From: Bacteroidota bacterium
GTDB taxonomy: Bacteria > Bacteroidota > Bacteroidia > Cytophagales > Cyclobacteriaceae
Direction: 5' to 3'
Length of the DNA stretch: 18,429 nt
NCBI GenBank assembly: GCA_023431285.1
Contig: JAEYXN010000149.1
Coordinates: 1-18,429, forward strand
The notes beneath the pieces are model-generated. The model did no database searches. It had not been told where the DNA came from and saw only the letters and a list, made by a program, of their open reading frames with translations. Both the position numbers and the translations under genes were made by a program. Shown one piece after another: positions 7,380-15,345 of the stretch (its first letter is position 1; the number at the start of each line of letters is the position of its first letter).

Positions 7380-7399
7380 GTCCGGTTTATTATCCGGAC
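7380..7399. repeat. Inverted repeat in the 5' region of the small secreted protein gene
   Basis: GTCCGG and CCGGAC form perfect 6-base arms around an 8-base AT-only centre (TTTATTAT). The repeat lies 20 bases before the ATG at 7360 and touches a TAGACTTTG sequence on the minus strand (7407-7399) that resembles a -7 box with one extra base. It could be an operator or a 5' leader hairpin. No T-run follows on either strand, so it is not an obvious terminator. Confidence 0.3.
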
Positions 7400-7437
7400 A
7401 AAGTCTAATTGACATTTAAGTCGATGACAGGGGGCTT

Positions 7438-7478
7438 AAAAAAGAAAATGCTCCCCGATTTCCCGGGGAGCCATTTTC
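7438..7478 (-). terminator. Rho-independent terminator of the SNase-like gene
   Basis: GCTCCCCG (7450-7457) pairs with CGGGGAGC (7464-7471) around a 6-base loop. The stem continues with GAAAAT (7444-7449) against ATTTTC (7473-7478), with one bulged base. On the minus strand the hairpin is followed by six T residues (complement of 7438-7443). It lies 35 bases past the stop of the SNase-like gene and separates it from the small secreted protein gene. Confidence 0.9.
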
Positions 7479-7512
7479 GCACCTTTAACCCTAAACTAAA
7501 TAAAACTAAACT

Positions 7513-8001
7513 TTAACTCGATTTCGGCTTTGACATGCTCTGTTGACGCCTAAAGGTCCATGGGGCTGTGGCGTCGGGATCTTTCCAAAGACCTTTGCCT
7601 TTCTGCTGCGCCCACTTTCTGTACCCTTCAAGTGATTGGTCGGGATCCATTTCCTTCGTCCACGCGAGGCCGGCTTTCAACAACTCGACCCTTACATCAT
7701 CATCGTTGATAAGGACAACTCCTAAATAGTTGCCTGTCCGATCCTTCCCTTTCAATTCAACAGAAACTTTTTTGTTGAATACTATCTTCTGGAGAAATGT
7801 CCGGGCCTCATTCCCGAAATTCTGATCGAGCTCAGGGCAATCAATGCCGAAGAGAACAACCCTTTGAATTCCATTTTCCGAAGACTCGATCTCGATGGTG
7901 TTTCCGTCTATTACCGCGATAACCTTGCCGCTGATTTCATTTGAAAAACCGGCGATGGTTCCCGAAAAACACAAACTCAGTAATAAGACAATCTTCAACA
8001 T
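7513..8001 (-). CDS. Secreted SNase-fold (thermonuclease-like) protein, probably catalytically dead
   Basis: The protein has 162 residues starting at ATG 8001 (AAGGA just before it). It has a signal peptide (about 1-18) and one staphylococcal-nuclease domain (about 22-145): VIAVIDGNTIEI, VVLFGIDCPELDQNFG, KDRTGNYLGVVL and AQQKGKGLWKD. The family cleaves DNA and RNA with calcium. Aligned by eye to staphylococcal nuclease, D40 and E43 are kept (D54, E57). Calcium ligand D21 is Asn (N34), catalytic R35 is Val (V49), and catalytic R87 is Gly (G94). Loss of both arginines should abolish nuclease chemistry, so a binding role is more likely. The tail PWTFRRQQSMSKPKSS looks like a conserved feature of related Bacteroidota proteins. 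It sits between two strong terminators and is therefore a single-gene unit. Confidence 0.88.
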   Translation of the reverse strand: MLKIVLLLSLCFSGTIAGFSNEISGKVIAVIDGNTIEIESSENGIQRVVLFGIDCPELDQNFGNEARTFLQKIVFNKKVSVELKGKDRTGNYLGVVLINDDDVRVELLKAGLAWTKEMDPDQSLEGYRKWAQQKGKGLWKDPDATAPWTFRRQQSMSKPKSS

Positions 8002-8140
8002 TCCTTCCCGATCGACGATTCAAAATTGCCTCAAAAAGCGCGTGGTAAAAAATAAGAGAAGAGATCCAACTGTCCTATGTAAGAAACACTCCCGATGTGG
8101 TCACTCCTTTGGCTGTGTAGGCCGGAACGAGATCCTGAAA

Positions 8141-8172
8141 GACAAAGAAAGCGGGCTAGAAGACCCGCTTTC
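8141..8172 (-). terminator. Rho-independent terminator of the TPR gene
   Basis: GAAAGCGGG (8147-8155) pairs perfectly with CCCGCTTTC (8164-8172) around an 8-base loop. On the minus strand the stem is followed by TTTGTCTTTC. The hairpin begins 22 bases after the TAG at 8195-8197. The 193-base gap down to the SNase-like gene holds nothing else I can name except a CAATTTTG sequence (8028-8021, minus strand), a 7/8 -7 box match. Confidence 0.85.
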
Positions 8173-8194
8173 GAAGATTTGTGCAACGCAATGG

Positions 8195-11100
8195 CTATTT
8201 GCAATACTGATCCAGTTGGAAACGTGTCTTGCTATCGCCGAATTCTACCGCTTTGCGCCAGTCAAAACATGCCTTCTCCTTCTCTTTCATTTGGTAATAG
8301 AAGTTTCCTCGCTGCTTATAATAAGAAGCGTTTTTAGGGTCGATACGAATAGCTTCATCCATATCTGATACGCCGGCTCCGTAGTCGTCCTGACCAGCCT
8401 TACACGTTGCGCGGTTATAGTATGCAAGTCCGTCGTTTGGATTCATCGCAACCACCTTATTGTAATCGAGGATTGCTCCTTCAAAATCTCCAAGTCCTTC
8501 TTTGATCAGCGCGCGGTTGAAATGTGCATCAACACTTTTTGGGTCCAGGTCGATTGCCCGGTTGAGTGCGGCTACTGCCGACTTTGTATCCTCCTGGCCA
8601 AGATGTGCACGGCCCTTGTTGAGGAATAACACCACAGTGTTTTCGCCAGCCTTAATAGCATTATCGAAATCGGAGATTGCCCCCGCGAACTCATCAGCTT
8701 CCAGCTGCATCAACCCGCGTTTATAATAAACATCTTTGTCTTTCACCCCGGCGTTGATCACTTTATCATAATACTCACGTGCTAATACCACTTTCCCTGC
8801 ACCATGGTATGCCTCTCCCATCATGCGATACAAATCGGTAGATGGCTTATCACTTAGCTTTTCAACTTCGCGAAAATCTTTAACCGCCTCATCATACTTG
8901 TTCATCCTGAAGTAAGTCTGTCCACGATTTTCAAACGCCTTTGCATAATCCTTTCTCAGTGAAATTGCCTGGGTAAAGTCAGGCAACGCAGAAGTATAGT
9001 TTTCAAGCTTGAAATATGCTTTTCCTCGATTATTGAAGAGTAATGGGTCCTTCAGGCCCTGGGCAATGGCCTGATTGTAATCATCAATAGCTGCAGTCAT
9101 ATTTTCTTTCACGAAACGCGCATCACCGCGGTGAAAATAGGCCGAAGCCAGCTTTGAGTCGAGTGCGATCGCTTCATCAAAATTCGGAATTGATTCATCA
9201 ACCCTTTTCATTTCGTAGAGACAATGACCGCGCATATCGTAAGCGACTGCATCACGAATTCCGCTTGTCACCGCATTATCAATGTCAATAAGGGCCGAAT
9301 TGTAATCCTTCATCAGATACTTTGCCGTTCCCCTCTTGAGGTACATCGAAGGTTCCTTCATTCCTTTCTCAATCGCAATGGTGAGATCGGGAATAGATTT
9401 CTCATACTGTTTCAATTCAAAAAGACCTTGGCCACGATAAGCAAAAGCTTTCATCTCTGTCGTCCCTTTTTCGATAGCCTTTGTCAGATCGGCAACAGAA
9501 GCAGCATAGTCACGGGTATTAAATTTTGACGCCCCAAGCATATAAAAATCATCGGGGCCAGCATCATTTCTGGAAACGACGACACTTAAGTCATTGATCG
9601 AACCAGCGAAATCATTCAATGAAAACTTTGCCGCTCCACGATTACGGTATGCTTGTGTATAGTCATTTCTCAAACCAATAGCGCGATCAAAATCAGCGAT
9701 CGCCTCCTTAGGTTGGGCGTTGTTCAGCTTTGCTTTTCCTCTATTATTGAAAACAATCGGATCGTTTACGCCCGCAGCGATTGCTTTGTCGTAACACTCC
9801 ACGGCTCCTGGATAATTCCCAGATTTGAATCTTAGATTACCGAGTGATGTCAGCACATCGCTGTTCTTTGAACCAAGTGAAAGTGCCTTCTCAAGTGCGG
9901 GAACAGCCTCGGTTTCCTTTTGAATGTTATAATAGGAAATTCCAGTTGCCTCGACAGAAGAGAGATCGGATTTGCCTGCTTTTTCCGCCTTTTCAAGGTC
10001 TGTGATTGCGTTTTGGTATCCCTTATCAGCGAAATAGGCCTTACCTCTGATCATGTACATCTCAGGTTCTTTCTCACCATTGGCTTCCGCCTGATTAAAG
10101 GCATCAATCGTCCCCTTAAGATCACCGGATTCAGATCTTAGAAGACCGGCGTAATAAAAGACTTTGCCATCCTTCACTCCCGATTGAATCGCCTTTTCAA
10201 GATTTGATTTCGCCTGCTCCTTCTTGCCGGTATGATAATACGACAAGCCAAGCATTTTGGAAACTTCAGCGGTTTCACCTTCCGTGGATTTCGCTTTTTC
10301 AAGGTCTTCGATGGCACCCGCAAAGTTCTTCACCGAATACCTCGCAGTACCACGATTCATCAATGCTTTTCCGTAAGATGAATTTAATGCAATCGCTTTG
10401 TCGAAATCAGTAACCGACGCGGCCGCATCACCATTCATCAACTTTGCTTTTCCACGATTGTTGAAAACAACGGCATCGCTTGATGACAACTTGATCGCCT
10501 CATCATAATACTTCACCGCACCCGGAAAGTCATTCTTGATGAAACGCATGTCGCCAAGATTTCGGAACATCTCGAATTCCGATGCTCCGGCAGCAACTGC
10601 CTTCTCTAGATCTTTGGTAGCGCTCTCGTAATCTTTTTGAAGGAAAGACGAATTGCCTCGCGCCAACATCACGTCTTTATCTGTGGCACCCGCAGTTATT
10701 GCTCTGCTAAGCGTCTCGACAGACGGTGCATACTCCTTATTCTTGTACTGACAGAGACCAAGCTCCCGCAGCACTTCCTTATCGGAAACTCCAAGGGAAA
10801 CAGCGGCACTCAGCGCCTTCGTTGCTTCACCGCAATTGCCAGAGAAGCTCCATGAAAGACCGAGCATTCTAAAAACATCCTTGTCTTTCATTCCCTTTCC
10901 TGTAACAACGGTAAGGGCATCCGCCGCGGCCTTGTATTCTTTCAATGTGAAGTTGGCAAAACCTATCTTCTGATATATATCTACATCGGCGCGACCGGTC
11001 GAAAGGATTTTGTTGAAATCTGCAATAGCGCTTTTCCAGTTTTGTCCCTTGTAGTTCGCCTCGGCCCTGTTCTCAAGCGCTTTGTCATAATCCGGGCGAA

Positions 11101-12388
11101 GCTGCAAGGCTTTGTCAAAATCAGTTATCGAACCTGTAATATCTGCCGAGTTAAACTTTGCCTTTCCACGGTTGTTGAACACAACCGGATCGTTAGATCC
11201 TGCAGCGATGGCTTCACTGTAATGTTTGATCGCCCCGGCGTAGTCATTTTTCATGAAGCTCATGTCACCAAGTACTTTGCTCACTTCCTGATCGCGCGTT
11301 CCAAGGGATAAAGCCTTCTCCAGGTCCTTGGTTGCGTTATCGTAGTCCTTCTGGAAATACTCCGCCATTCCCTTCTGGTGGTAAGCTTCTTTCGTGGTTA
11401 AGCCAGATGCAACGGCACGGCTAAGCGACTCCAGCGCACCAGAGTAATCCTTGTTTTTATATTGACAGGATCCTATAGCATAAAAAACATCTTTGTCCGA
11501 CACGCCCATCGACATTGCTGCCTGAAGATTCTTGATGGCTCCTTCGCAGTCTCCATTAGAGAAGTACGACATCCCCGCCATTCTGAACACTTCACGCTCT
11601 TTGATGCCTTTCTGCAATACCTTGTCGAAAGCCTCTGAAGCTCCCTTGAAATCCTGAAGGTGGAATTTTGCCTTACCTACTTTCGAATATATCTCTGTAT
11701 CCGCCCGGCCTGATGCAAGAAGTTTTTCGAAGTCGGCGATGCTGCCCTTCCAGTCACTGATGCCAAACTTAGCATCCGCGCGATTTTCCAGCGCCTTATC
11801 GTAATTGGGTTTCAGTTCCAGCGCCTTGTCGAAATCCGCCAGAGATCCTTTGTGATCATTTAAGTTGAGTTTCGATTTACCGCGGTTGTTGTAGGCAACC
11901 GCATCTGCCTTTCCTGTTGCGATAGCTTTATCGTAACTGACAATTGCATCTTTAAAATTGCCCATTCTGAATCTTGCATTACCAAGATTCAAATGCGTTT
12001 CAAAGGCTCCGCCGCCGAGGGCAAGTGCTTTCTCCAGGTCCGACGCCGCCCCTTCATAGTCATCAAGGTAATATCTCGAGTTACCGCGGCTTTCATATAG
12101 TTCCGCAGAAGAGATGCGGGCCTTCACCGCCTCGTCAAGATCTTCTTTCGCTTTCGAATATTCCTTCAGATTGTAAAGAGCTACTCCGCGTTTCGCGTAG
12201 ACTTCTTTGTTCGTGAATCCTGAATTGATAAGCTGTGTGAATTGCAGCGATGCAGTAGAATAATCGCCTTCCTTAAGTTTCTTTTGCGCGACATCCCACT
12301 GAGCCACCAGTAAAGAGTCGTTTTTTTGACTGTATGAATAAACAAATGTCAAAAGCAGAAACGCCGGAACCAGAAATGATCGAATCAT
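8195..12388 (-). CDS. Giant secreted TPR-repeat protein (40 TPR units)
   Basis: The protein has 1397 residues from ATG 12388. A TTG at 12412 is also in frame, but the ATG gives a clean signal peptide (MIRSFLVPAFLLLTFVYSYSQ). The rest is 40 back-to-back tetratricopeptide units: 39 of exactly 34 residues and one of 35 (the unit starting PSTDL). An 11-residue tail ends in QLDQYCK. Units starting with an NNRGK(A/S) motif recur every seventh unit: 5, 12, 19, 26 and 33, beginning at bases 11905, 11191, 10477, 9763 and 9049. This gives a 238-residue super-repeat. TPRs form a right-handed superhelix that binds proteins or peptides. With no transmembrane segment, catalytic domain or T9SS C-terminal signal, a periplasmic scaffold role is likely but inferred. 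The gene appears to have its own promoter and terminator. Partner and function are unknown. Confidence 0.95.
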   Translation of the reverse strand: MIRSFLVPAFLLLTFVYSYSQKNDSLLVAQWDVAQKKLKEGDYSTASLQFTQLINSGFTNKEVYAKRGVALYNLKEYSKAKEDLDEAVKARISSAELYESRGNSRYYLDDYEGAASDLEKALALGGGAFETHLNLGNARFRMGNFKDAIVSYDKAIATGKADAVAYNNRGKSKLNLNDHKGSLADFDKALELKPNYDKALENRADAKFGISDWKGSIADFEKLLASGRADTEIYSKVGKAKFHLQDFKGASEAFDKVLQKGIKEREVFRMAGMSYFSNGDCEGAIKNLQAAMSMGVSDKDVFYAIGSCQYKNKDYSGALESLSRAVASGLTTKEAYHQKGMAEYFQKDYDNATKDLEKALSLGTRDQEVSKVLGDMSFMKNDYAGAIKHYSEAIAAGSNDPVVFNNRGKAKFNSADITGSITDFDKALQLRPDYDKALENRAEANYKGQNWKSAIADFNKILSTGRADVDIYQKIGFANFTLKEYKAAADALTVVTGKGMKDKDVFRMLGLSWSFSGNCGEATKALSAAVSLGVSDKEVLRELGLCQYKNKEYAPSVETLSRAITAGATDKDVMLARGNSSFLQKDYESATKDLEKAVAAGASEFEMFRNLGDMRFIKNDFPGAVKYYDEAIKLSSSDAVVFNNRGKAKLMNGDAAASVTDFDKAIALNSSYGKALMNRGTARYSVKNFAGAIEDLEKAKSTEGETAEVSKMLGLSYYHTGKKEQAKSNLEKAIQSGVKDGKVFYYAGLLRSESGDLKGTIDAFNQAEANGEKEPEMYMIRGKAYFADKGYQNAITDLEKAEKAGKSDLSSVEATGISYYNIQKETEAVPALEKALSLGSKNSDVLTSLGNLRFKSGNYPGAVECYDKAIAAGVNDPIVFNNRGKAKLNNAQPKEAIADFDRAIGLRNDYTQAYRNRGAAKFSLNDFAGSINDLSVVVSRNDAGPDDFYMLGASKFNTRDYAASVADLTKAIEKGTTEMKAFAYRGQGLFELKQYEKSIPDLTIAIEKGMKEPSMYLKRGTAKYLMKDYNSALIDIDNAVTSGIRDAVAYDMRGHCLYEMKRVDESIPNFDEAIALDSKLASAYFHRGDARFVKENMTAAIDDYNQAIAQGLKDPLLFNNRGKAYFKLENYTSALPDFTQAISLRKDYAKAFENRGQTYFRMNKYDEAVKDFREVEKLSDKPSTDLYRMMGEAYHGAGKVVLAREYYDKVINAGVKDKDVYYKRGLMQLEADEFAGAISDFDNAIKAGENTVVLFLNKGRAHLGQEDTKSAVAALNRAIDLDPKSVDAHFNRALIKEGLGDFEGAILDYNKVVAMNPNDGLAYYNRATCKAGQDDYGAGVSDMDEAIRIDPKNASYYKQRGNFYYQMKEKEKACFDWRKAVEFGDSKTRFQLDQYCK
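9049..11905 (-). repeat. Heptad-of-TPR super-repeat, 714-bp period
   Basis: Five copies of a seven-TPR block start at 11905, 11191, 10477, 9763 and 9049, each exactly 714 bases apart. The fifth block continues beyond 9049 to about 8332. Each begins with a unit of type D-x-(V/I/L)-x-(Y/F)-NNRGK, and the next unit always begins with Tyr. The first two blocks are the most alike (21 of 34 residues identical in their second unit). At DNA level the NNRGK codons differ at many third positions, so this is an old protein-level repeat and not a recent DNA duplication. Confidence 0.85.
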
Positions 12389-12409
12389 AAGGATAGAGTG
12401 GTCAGGAAA

Positions 12410-12417
12410 CAAAGTTA
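12410..12417 (-). promoter_or_regulatory. Candidate -7 box (TAACTTTG) for the TPR gene
   Basis: TAACTTTG matches TAnnTTTG exactly on the minus strand and lies 21 bases before the ATG at 12388, inside the 104-base gap after the methyltransferase gene. A TTG is found 24 bases further upstream (12444-12442), a longer spacing than usual. Confidence 0.4.
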
Positions 12418-12420
12418 TTA

Positions 12421-12445
12421 AAAATGACGCTTGACTGCGCTCAAG
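12421..12445 (-). terminator. Weak hairpin between the methyltransferase and TPR genes
   Basis: On the minus strand CTTGA (12445-12441) and TCAAG (12434-12430) form a 5-bp stem with a 6-base loop, followed a few bases later by ATTTTTAA. The stem is short for an intrinsic terminator, so it may be an attenuator or chance. Confidence 0.25.
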
Positions 12446-12492
12446 AATCCCTCATACCTTACATGGGTGCTAAACCACTCTGCGCGACGTGG

Positions 12493-13269
12493 CTATTTAC
12501 GCACGATCAGAAGCAGATCGAGCGCATCGGTAGCATCCTCCATGACGGTATAATCCTCATGACTGATATTCGTAACCAGCGAACCGTTACCGGCCTGAAG
12601 ACTGTTGCGGTTGAATCGGTTCAGGAATTCATAGGGAAGCCTAAGAATAGAAGCCGGAAGCCTGTATTGAAGGTTGAAAATATCGAACCTGGTAATCCTT
12701 CTCACCGATCGTTTATTCTCCTCATAATATGCCATTACCTTATCGTTGCCGCCGATCCCCTTCATCGTCACATCAGTAAAAAACTCCCGGGCGAGGTTTT
12801 CCAGTTCCTTCGGCAGGTACTCTCTCACGTGCCACGGATTCCGCGACAGCGACATCTTCCTGTTCGGTGTGGTCAGCATGGCTATCGCCCCGGGCCTCAT
12901 AACGCGGTGAATTTCCTTGAGAAATAAAGCGTCATCTTCGATGTGTTCAATCACCTGAAAACTGATGACAGAGTCGAAGCTCGCATCGGGAAGACCTGCA
13001 AACGGCGGGATATTCATTGCCTGGAATTTACCCTGGGGAAACTTTTTTTGAAGCCGCGCCATCACGGGTTCAATTTTGTCTATTGCCGTGAACGTCTTTG
13101 AACGAGGGATAACCAGATCCAAACCTCTTCCTTCTCCACATCCGACCTCCAGCACATCGCCGTGCACTTGATCTTCCGCGACAACATAAGCTTTGAAAAG
13201 ACGTTGGTGGATAGGATTATCCGATGGTATTTCCTCGCTGGTGATTTCCGTAGTGTAAACCCTTGACAT
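12493..13269 (-). CDS. Class I SAM-dependent methyltransferase
   Basis: The protein has 258 residues from ATG 13269 (MSRVYTTEI...); an upstream ATG at 13317 would add 16 residues. I prefer 13269 because the segment beginning YTTEIxSxEIPSDNPIHQRL is what I recall as the N-terminus of relatives and the extra 16 residues look unconserved. Motif I for SAM binding is VLEVGCGEGRG (about 39-49), the acidic end of the next strand is TAIDK, and motif IV is ISFQVIEHIED (about 102-112), followed by the MRPGAIAMLTTPN strand. This is the UbiE/Methyltransf_11 type. A C-terminal region of about 120 residues (SRNPWHVREY, then FNLQYRLPASILRLP) is specific to this group. The substrate cannot be told from the sequence. 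It is divergent from the GWxTD gene and lies 104 bases before the TPR gene. Confidence 0.88.
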   Translation of the reverse strand: MSRVYTTEITSEEIPSDNPIHQRLFKAYVVAEDQVHGDVLEVGCGEGRGLDLVIPRSKTFTAIDKIEPVMARLQKKFPQGKFQAMNIPPFAGLPDASFDSVISFQVIEHIEDDALFLKEIHRVMRPGAIAMLTTPNRKMSLSRNPWHVREYLPKELENLAREFFTDVTMKGIGGNDKVMAYYEENKRSVRRITRFDIFNLQYRLPASILRLPYEFLNRFNRNSLQAGNGSLVTNISHEDYTVMEDATDALDLLLIVRK

Positions 13270-13396
13270 ATCTGGCAAAAATAGCAATTGCGATGTGGAT
13301 TCTACTTTTCTGTCCATGTAATATCGATCAAGCGGCAGGCAGTATGAAAGGCGGATTTCTTACCTGTTCTGGCAAACCTTTAGTAATTTGAAACCC

Positions 13397-14554
13397 ATGA
13401 AACGACTGCTCTTCGTATTGATTTTTATTGCAACCGGTTCGTTCGCGCAAAACCTGCGGGAAGTGAATTTTAAATACTGGTACGACCCTGATGCGCCCAC
13501 CCTTCGAATGCGGCCGGTTCGCAATACCAGTTCATGGGATATTTATTTCGAATTGAGGCTTCGTGATTCTACGCGATCAGCTTCTCCGGCGGATATAAGT
13601 TGGGATCTACGCAAATCCGTCTCGGAACGTGAAGGCGTAGCAGTCAATACTGATGCGGTCACCATTACAAAATCTACTCTTTCCGGAGTGCGGGGCGTCG
13701 TGCGAATTCCTGTGGGACAGGACATCGTATACCTGGTAGCCAGCGTAACCACTTCGGGGGCAGAAAAGCCCTTCATATACTTTACAGGACTTGAGCCTAA
13801 TTTCCCTGAAACCAACCCCCTTCTAATAAATGGCGACCCGGTTGTTAACAAGTACGTCAAAACGAATTCATCCCTCACTATTCCTGCTGATGGAAGCTAT
13901 TATGTTTCCCGCTACGACGATACTTTCCCGACAGCGCCTCTACCATTTTCCGAAGCGCTGGGTAAGGTTTCGAAGGGGATGAAAGTTGATTCGACATTCG
14001 TGGTCTCCGGAAACGTGGACTTCAGTCTCTCTGCCGGCCTATATCTCATTCAACGGGACACCCTTGCTCCGGAGGGGGTTGCCATCCGCGCCGAAGATGA
14101 TTATCCGCGTTATTCAAAGCTGAGAAATGTGGGGGGCCCGCTGATCTATATCTGTACTAGCCAGGAATATGAACGCATCCGTCAGGCCGGCGGTGATAAG
14201 CCAGCCTTTGATAAAGTAATTCTCAGCATTACAAAAGACGCTGAACGTGCAAAGACACTTATGCGCAGCTACTTCCGGAGGGTGGAATATGCGAACGAAT
14301 TTTTTACTTCATACAAGGAAGGGTGGAAGACAGATCGCGGAATGATTTACATAATTTTCGGATTGCCGGACGAAGTATACAGATCCGGGGAACGCGAGTC
14401 GTGGACATATCGGAATTCTCAATATAAAGTTACCTTCGACTTCGCGCGTTCGCCTTCGCTATTCGATCCAAACAATTTTGTTTTGCTTCGCGAACGGAAG
14501 TACAAAGACATCTGGTATGAGGTCATTGATTTATGGCGTAATGCCCGTTTTTGA
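13397..14554 (+). CDS. GWxTD domain-containing secreted protein
   Basis: The protein has 385 residues from ATG 13397; a TTG at 13388 is in frame but less likely. A signal peptide (MKRLLFVLIFIATGSFAQ) shows export. The N-terminal half (20-240) is beta-rich with no motif I recognise. The C-terminal part (about 280-385) carries the GWxTD signature as GWKTD at 309-313, followed by RGMIYIIFGLPDEV, then SWTYR and an FVLLRERKYKDIWYEVIDLWRNARF-like ending. GWxTD proteins are widespread in Bacteroidota and relatives, but their function is not established. It is transcribed divergently from the methyltransferase, and rsmI starts 27 bases after its stop, suggesting a shared transcript. Confidence 0.88.
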   Translation: MKRLLFVLIFIATGSFAQNLREVNFKYWYDPDAPTLRMRPVRNTSSWDIYFELRLRDSTRSASPADISWDLRKSVSEREGVAVNTDAVTITKSTLSGVRGVVRIPVGQDIVYLVASVTTSGAEKPFIYFTGLEPNFPETNPLLINGDPVVNKYVKTNSSLTIPADGSYYVSRYDDTFPTAPLPFSEALGKVSKGMKVDSTFVVSGNVDFSLSAGLYLIQRDTLAPEGVAIRAEDDYPRYSKLRNVGGPLIYICTSQEYERIRQAGGDKPAFDKVILSITKDAERAKTLMRSYFRRVEYANEFFTSYKEGWKTDRGMIYIIFGLPDEVYRSGERESWTYRNSQYKVTFDFARSPSLFDPNNFVLLRERKYKDIWYEVIDLWRNARF

Positions 14555-14581
14555 TCAGTTCTTATTCCCAATTATTACCTG

Positions 14582-15307
14582 ATGGAATTACGAGCCTCAC
14601 TGTTTATTATACCTACGCCAATAGGAAACCTTGCTGATATTACGTTACGAGCACTTGAAGTACTTAAGGCTGTCGACGTCATTCTCGCTGAAGATACCCG
14701 AACGACTGGCGTCCTTCTTAAGCATTATAACATTCAGAAACCTCTGCAGAGCTTTCACAATTTTAACGAGCACAAGATTCTTCCGTCTTTATTAACCCGC
14801 ATGAAGAATGGTGAGAAGATGGCACTGGTGAGTGACGCCGGAACGCCGGGAATTTCAGACCCGGGATTTCTTATCATCCGCGAGGTGCTACGGGAGGAGT
14901 TGATGGTCGATTGCCTTCCTGGGCCAACGGCATTCGTACCCGCGCTTGTTAAGTCCGGACTTCCATGTGACCGATTTGTCTTTGAAGGATTTCTTCCGCA
15001 GAAAAAGGGACGCCAGACTTTATTGAAGAAACTTGCGGTTGAGGAACGTACTATGATATTTTATGAATCGCCCTTCAGATTGATTAAGACGCTTCAGCAA
15101 TTCATTGAATACTTTGGCGAAGAACGACGTGCCTCGGTCTCCAGAGAGCTTACGAAGATGTTTGAAGAGACGGCTAATGGAACGCTCAGAGAAATTGTGA
15201 CACATTTCAGTCAGAAAGAGGTGAAAGGAGAAATAGTCATTGTCGTCGAAGGCAACTCAAATCCAAAGGCGAAAGCAGCCGCGGACGAAATCGAAACCGA
15301 GGATTGA
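14582..15307 (+). CDS. rsmI: 16S rRNA (cytidine(1402)-2'-O)-methyltransferase
   Basis: The protein has 241 residues. RsmI methylates the 2'-OH of C1402 in the ribosomal P-site region and is a tetrapyrrole-methylase-fold (class III) SAM enzyme. The signature blocks are present in order: FIIPTPIGNLADITLRAL (8-25), ILAEDTRTTG (34-43), SFHNFNEHK (57-65), LVSDAGTPGISDPG (82-95), CLPGPTAFVPAL, FEGFLPQKKGR, IFYESPFRL and SVSRELTKMFEE, ending with GEIVIVVEG. ATG 14582 is the natural start, 27 bases after the GWxTD gene. The length is somewhat below that of E. coli RsmI because the small C-terminal helical extension is short. Confidence 0.96.
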   Translation: MELRASLFIIPTPIGNLADITLRALEVLKAVDVILAEDTRTTGVLLKHYNIQKPLQSFHNFNEHKILPSLLTRMKNGEKMALVSDAGTPGISDPGFLIIREVLREELMVDCLPGPTAFVPALVKSGLPCDRFVFEGFLPQKKGRQTLLKKLAVEERTMIFYESPFRLIKTLQQFIEYFGEERRASVSRELTKMFEETANGTLREIVTHFSQKEVKGEIVIVVEGNSNPKAKAAADEIETED

Positions 15308-15345
15308 TTTTTATTAGCGGATAATTATTGACATGGAAAGGGAGC

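Noticed and set aside
8195..12388. Regular 102-base and 714-base periodicity considered as a DNA repeat array or CRISPR
   Set aside because: The period is that of TPR codons in one open frame; copies differ at synonymous sites and there is no repeat-spacer structure.
12424..12927. 167-codon + strand open frame starting in the gap before the TPR gene
   Set aside because: Most of it is antisense to the methyltransferase, which has clear SAM motifs. The translation looks like a shadow and has no family features.
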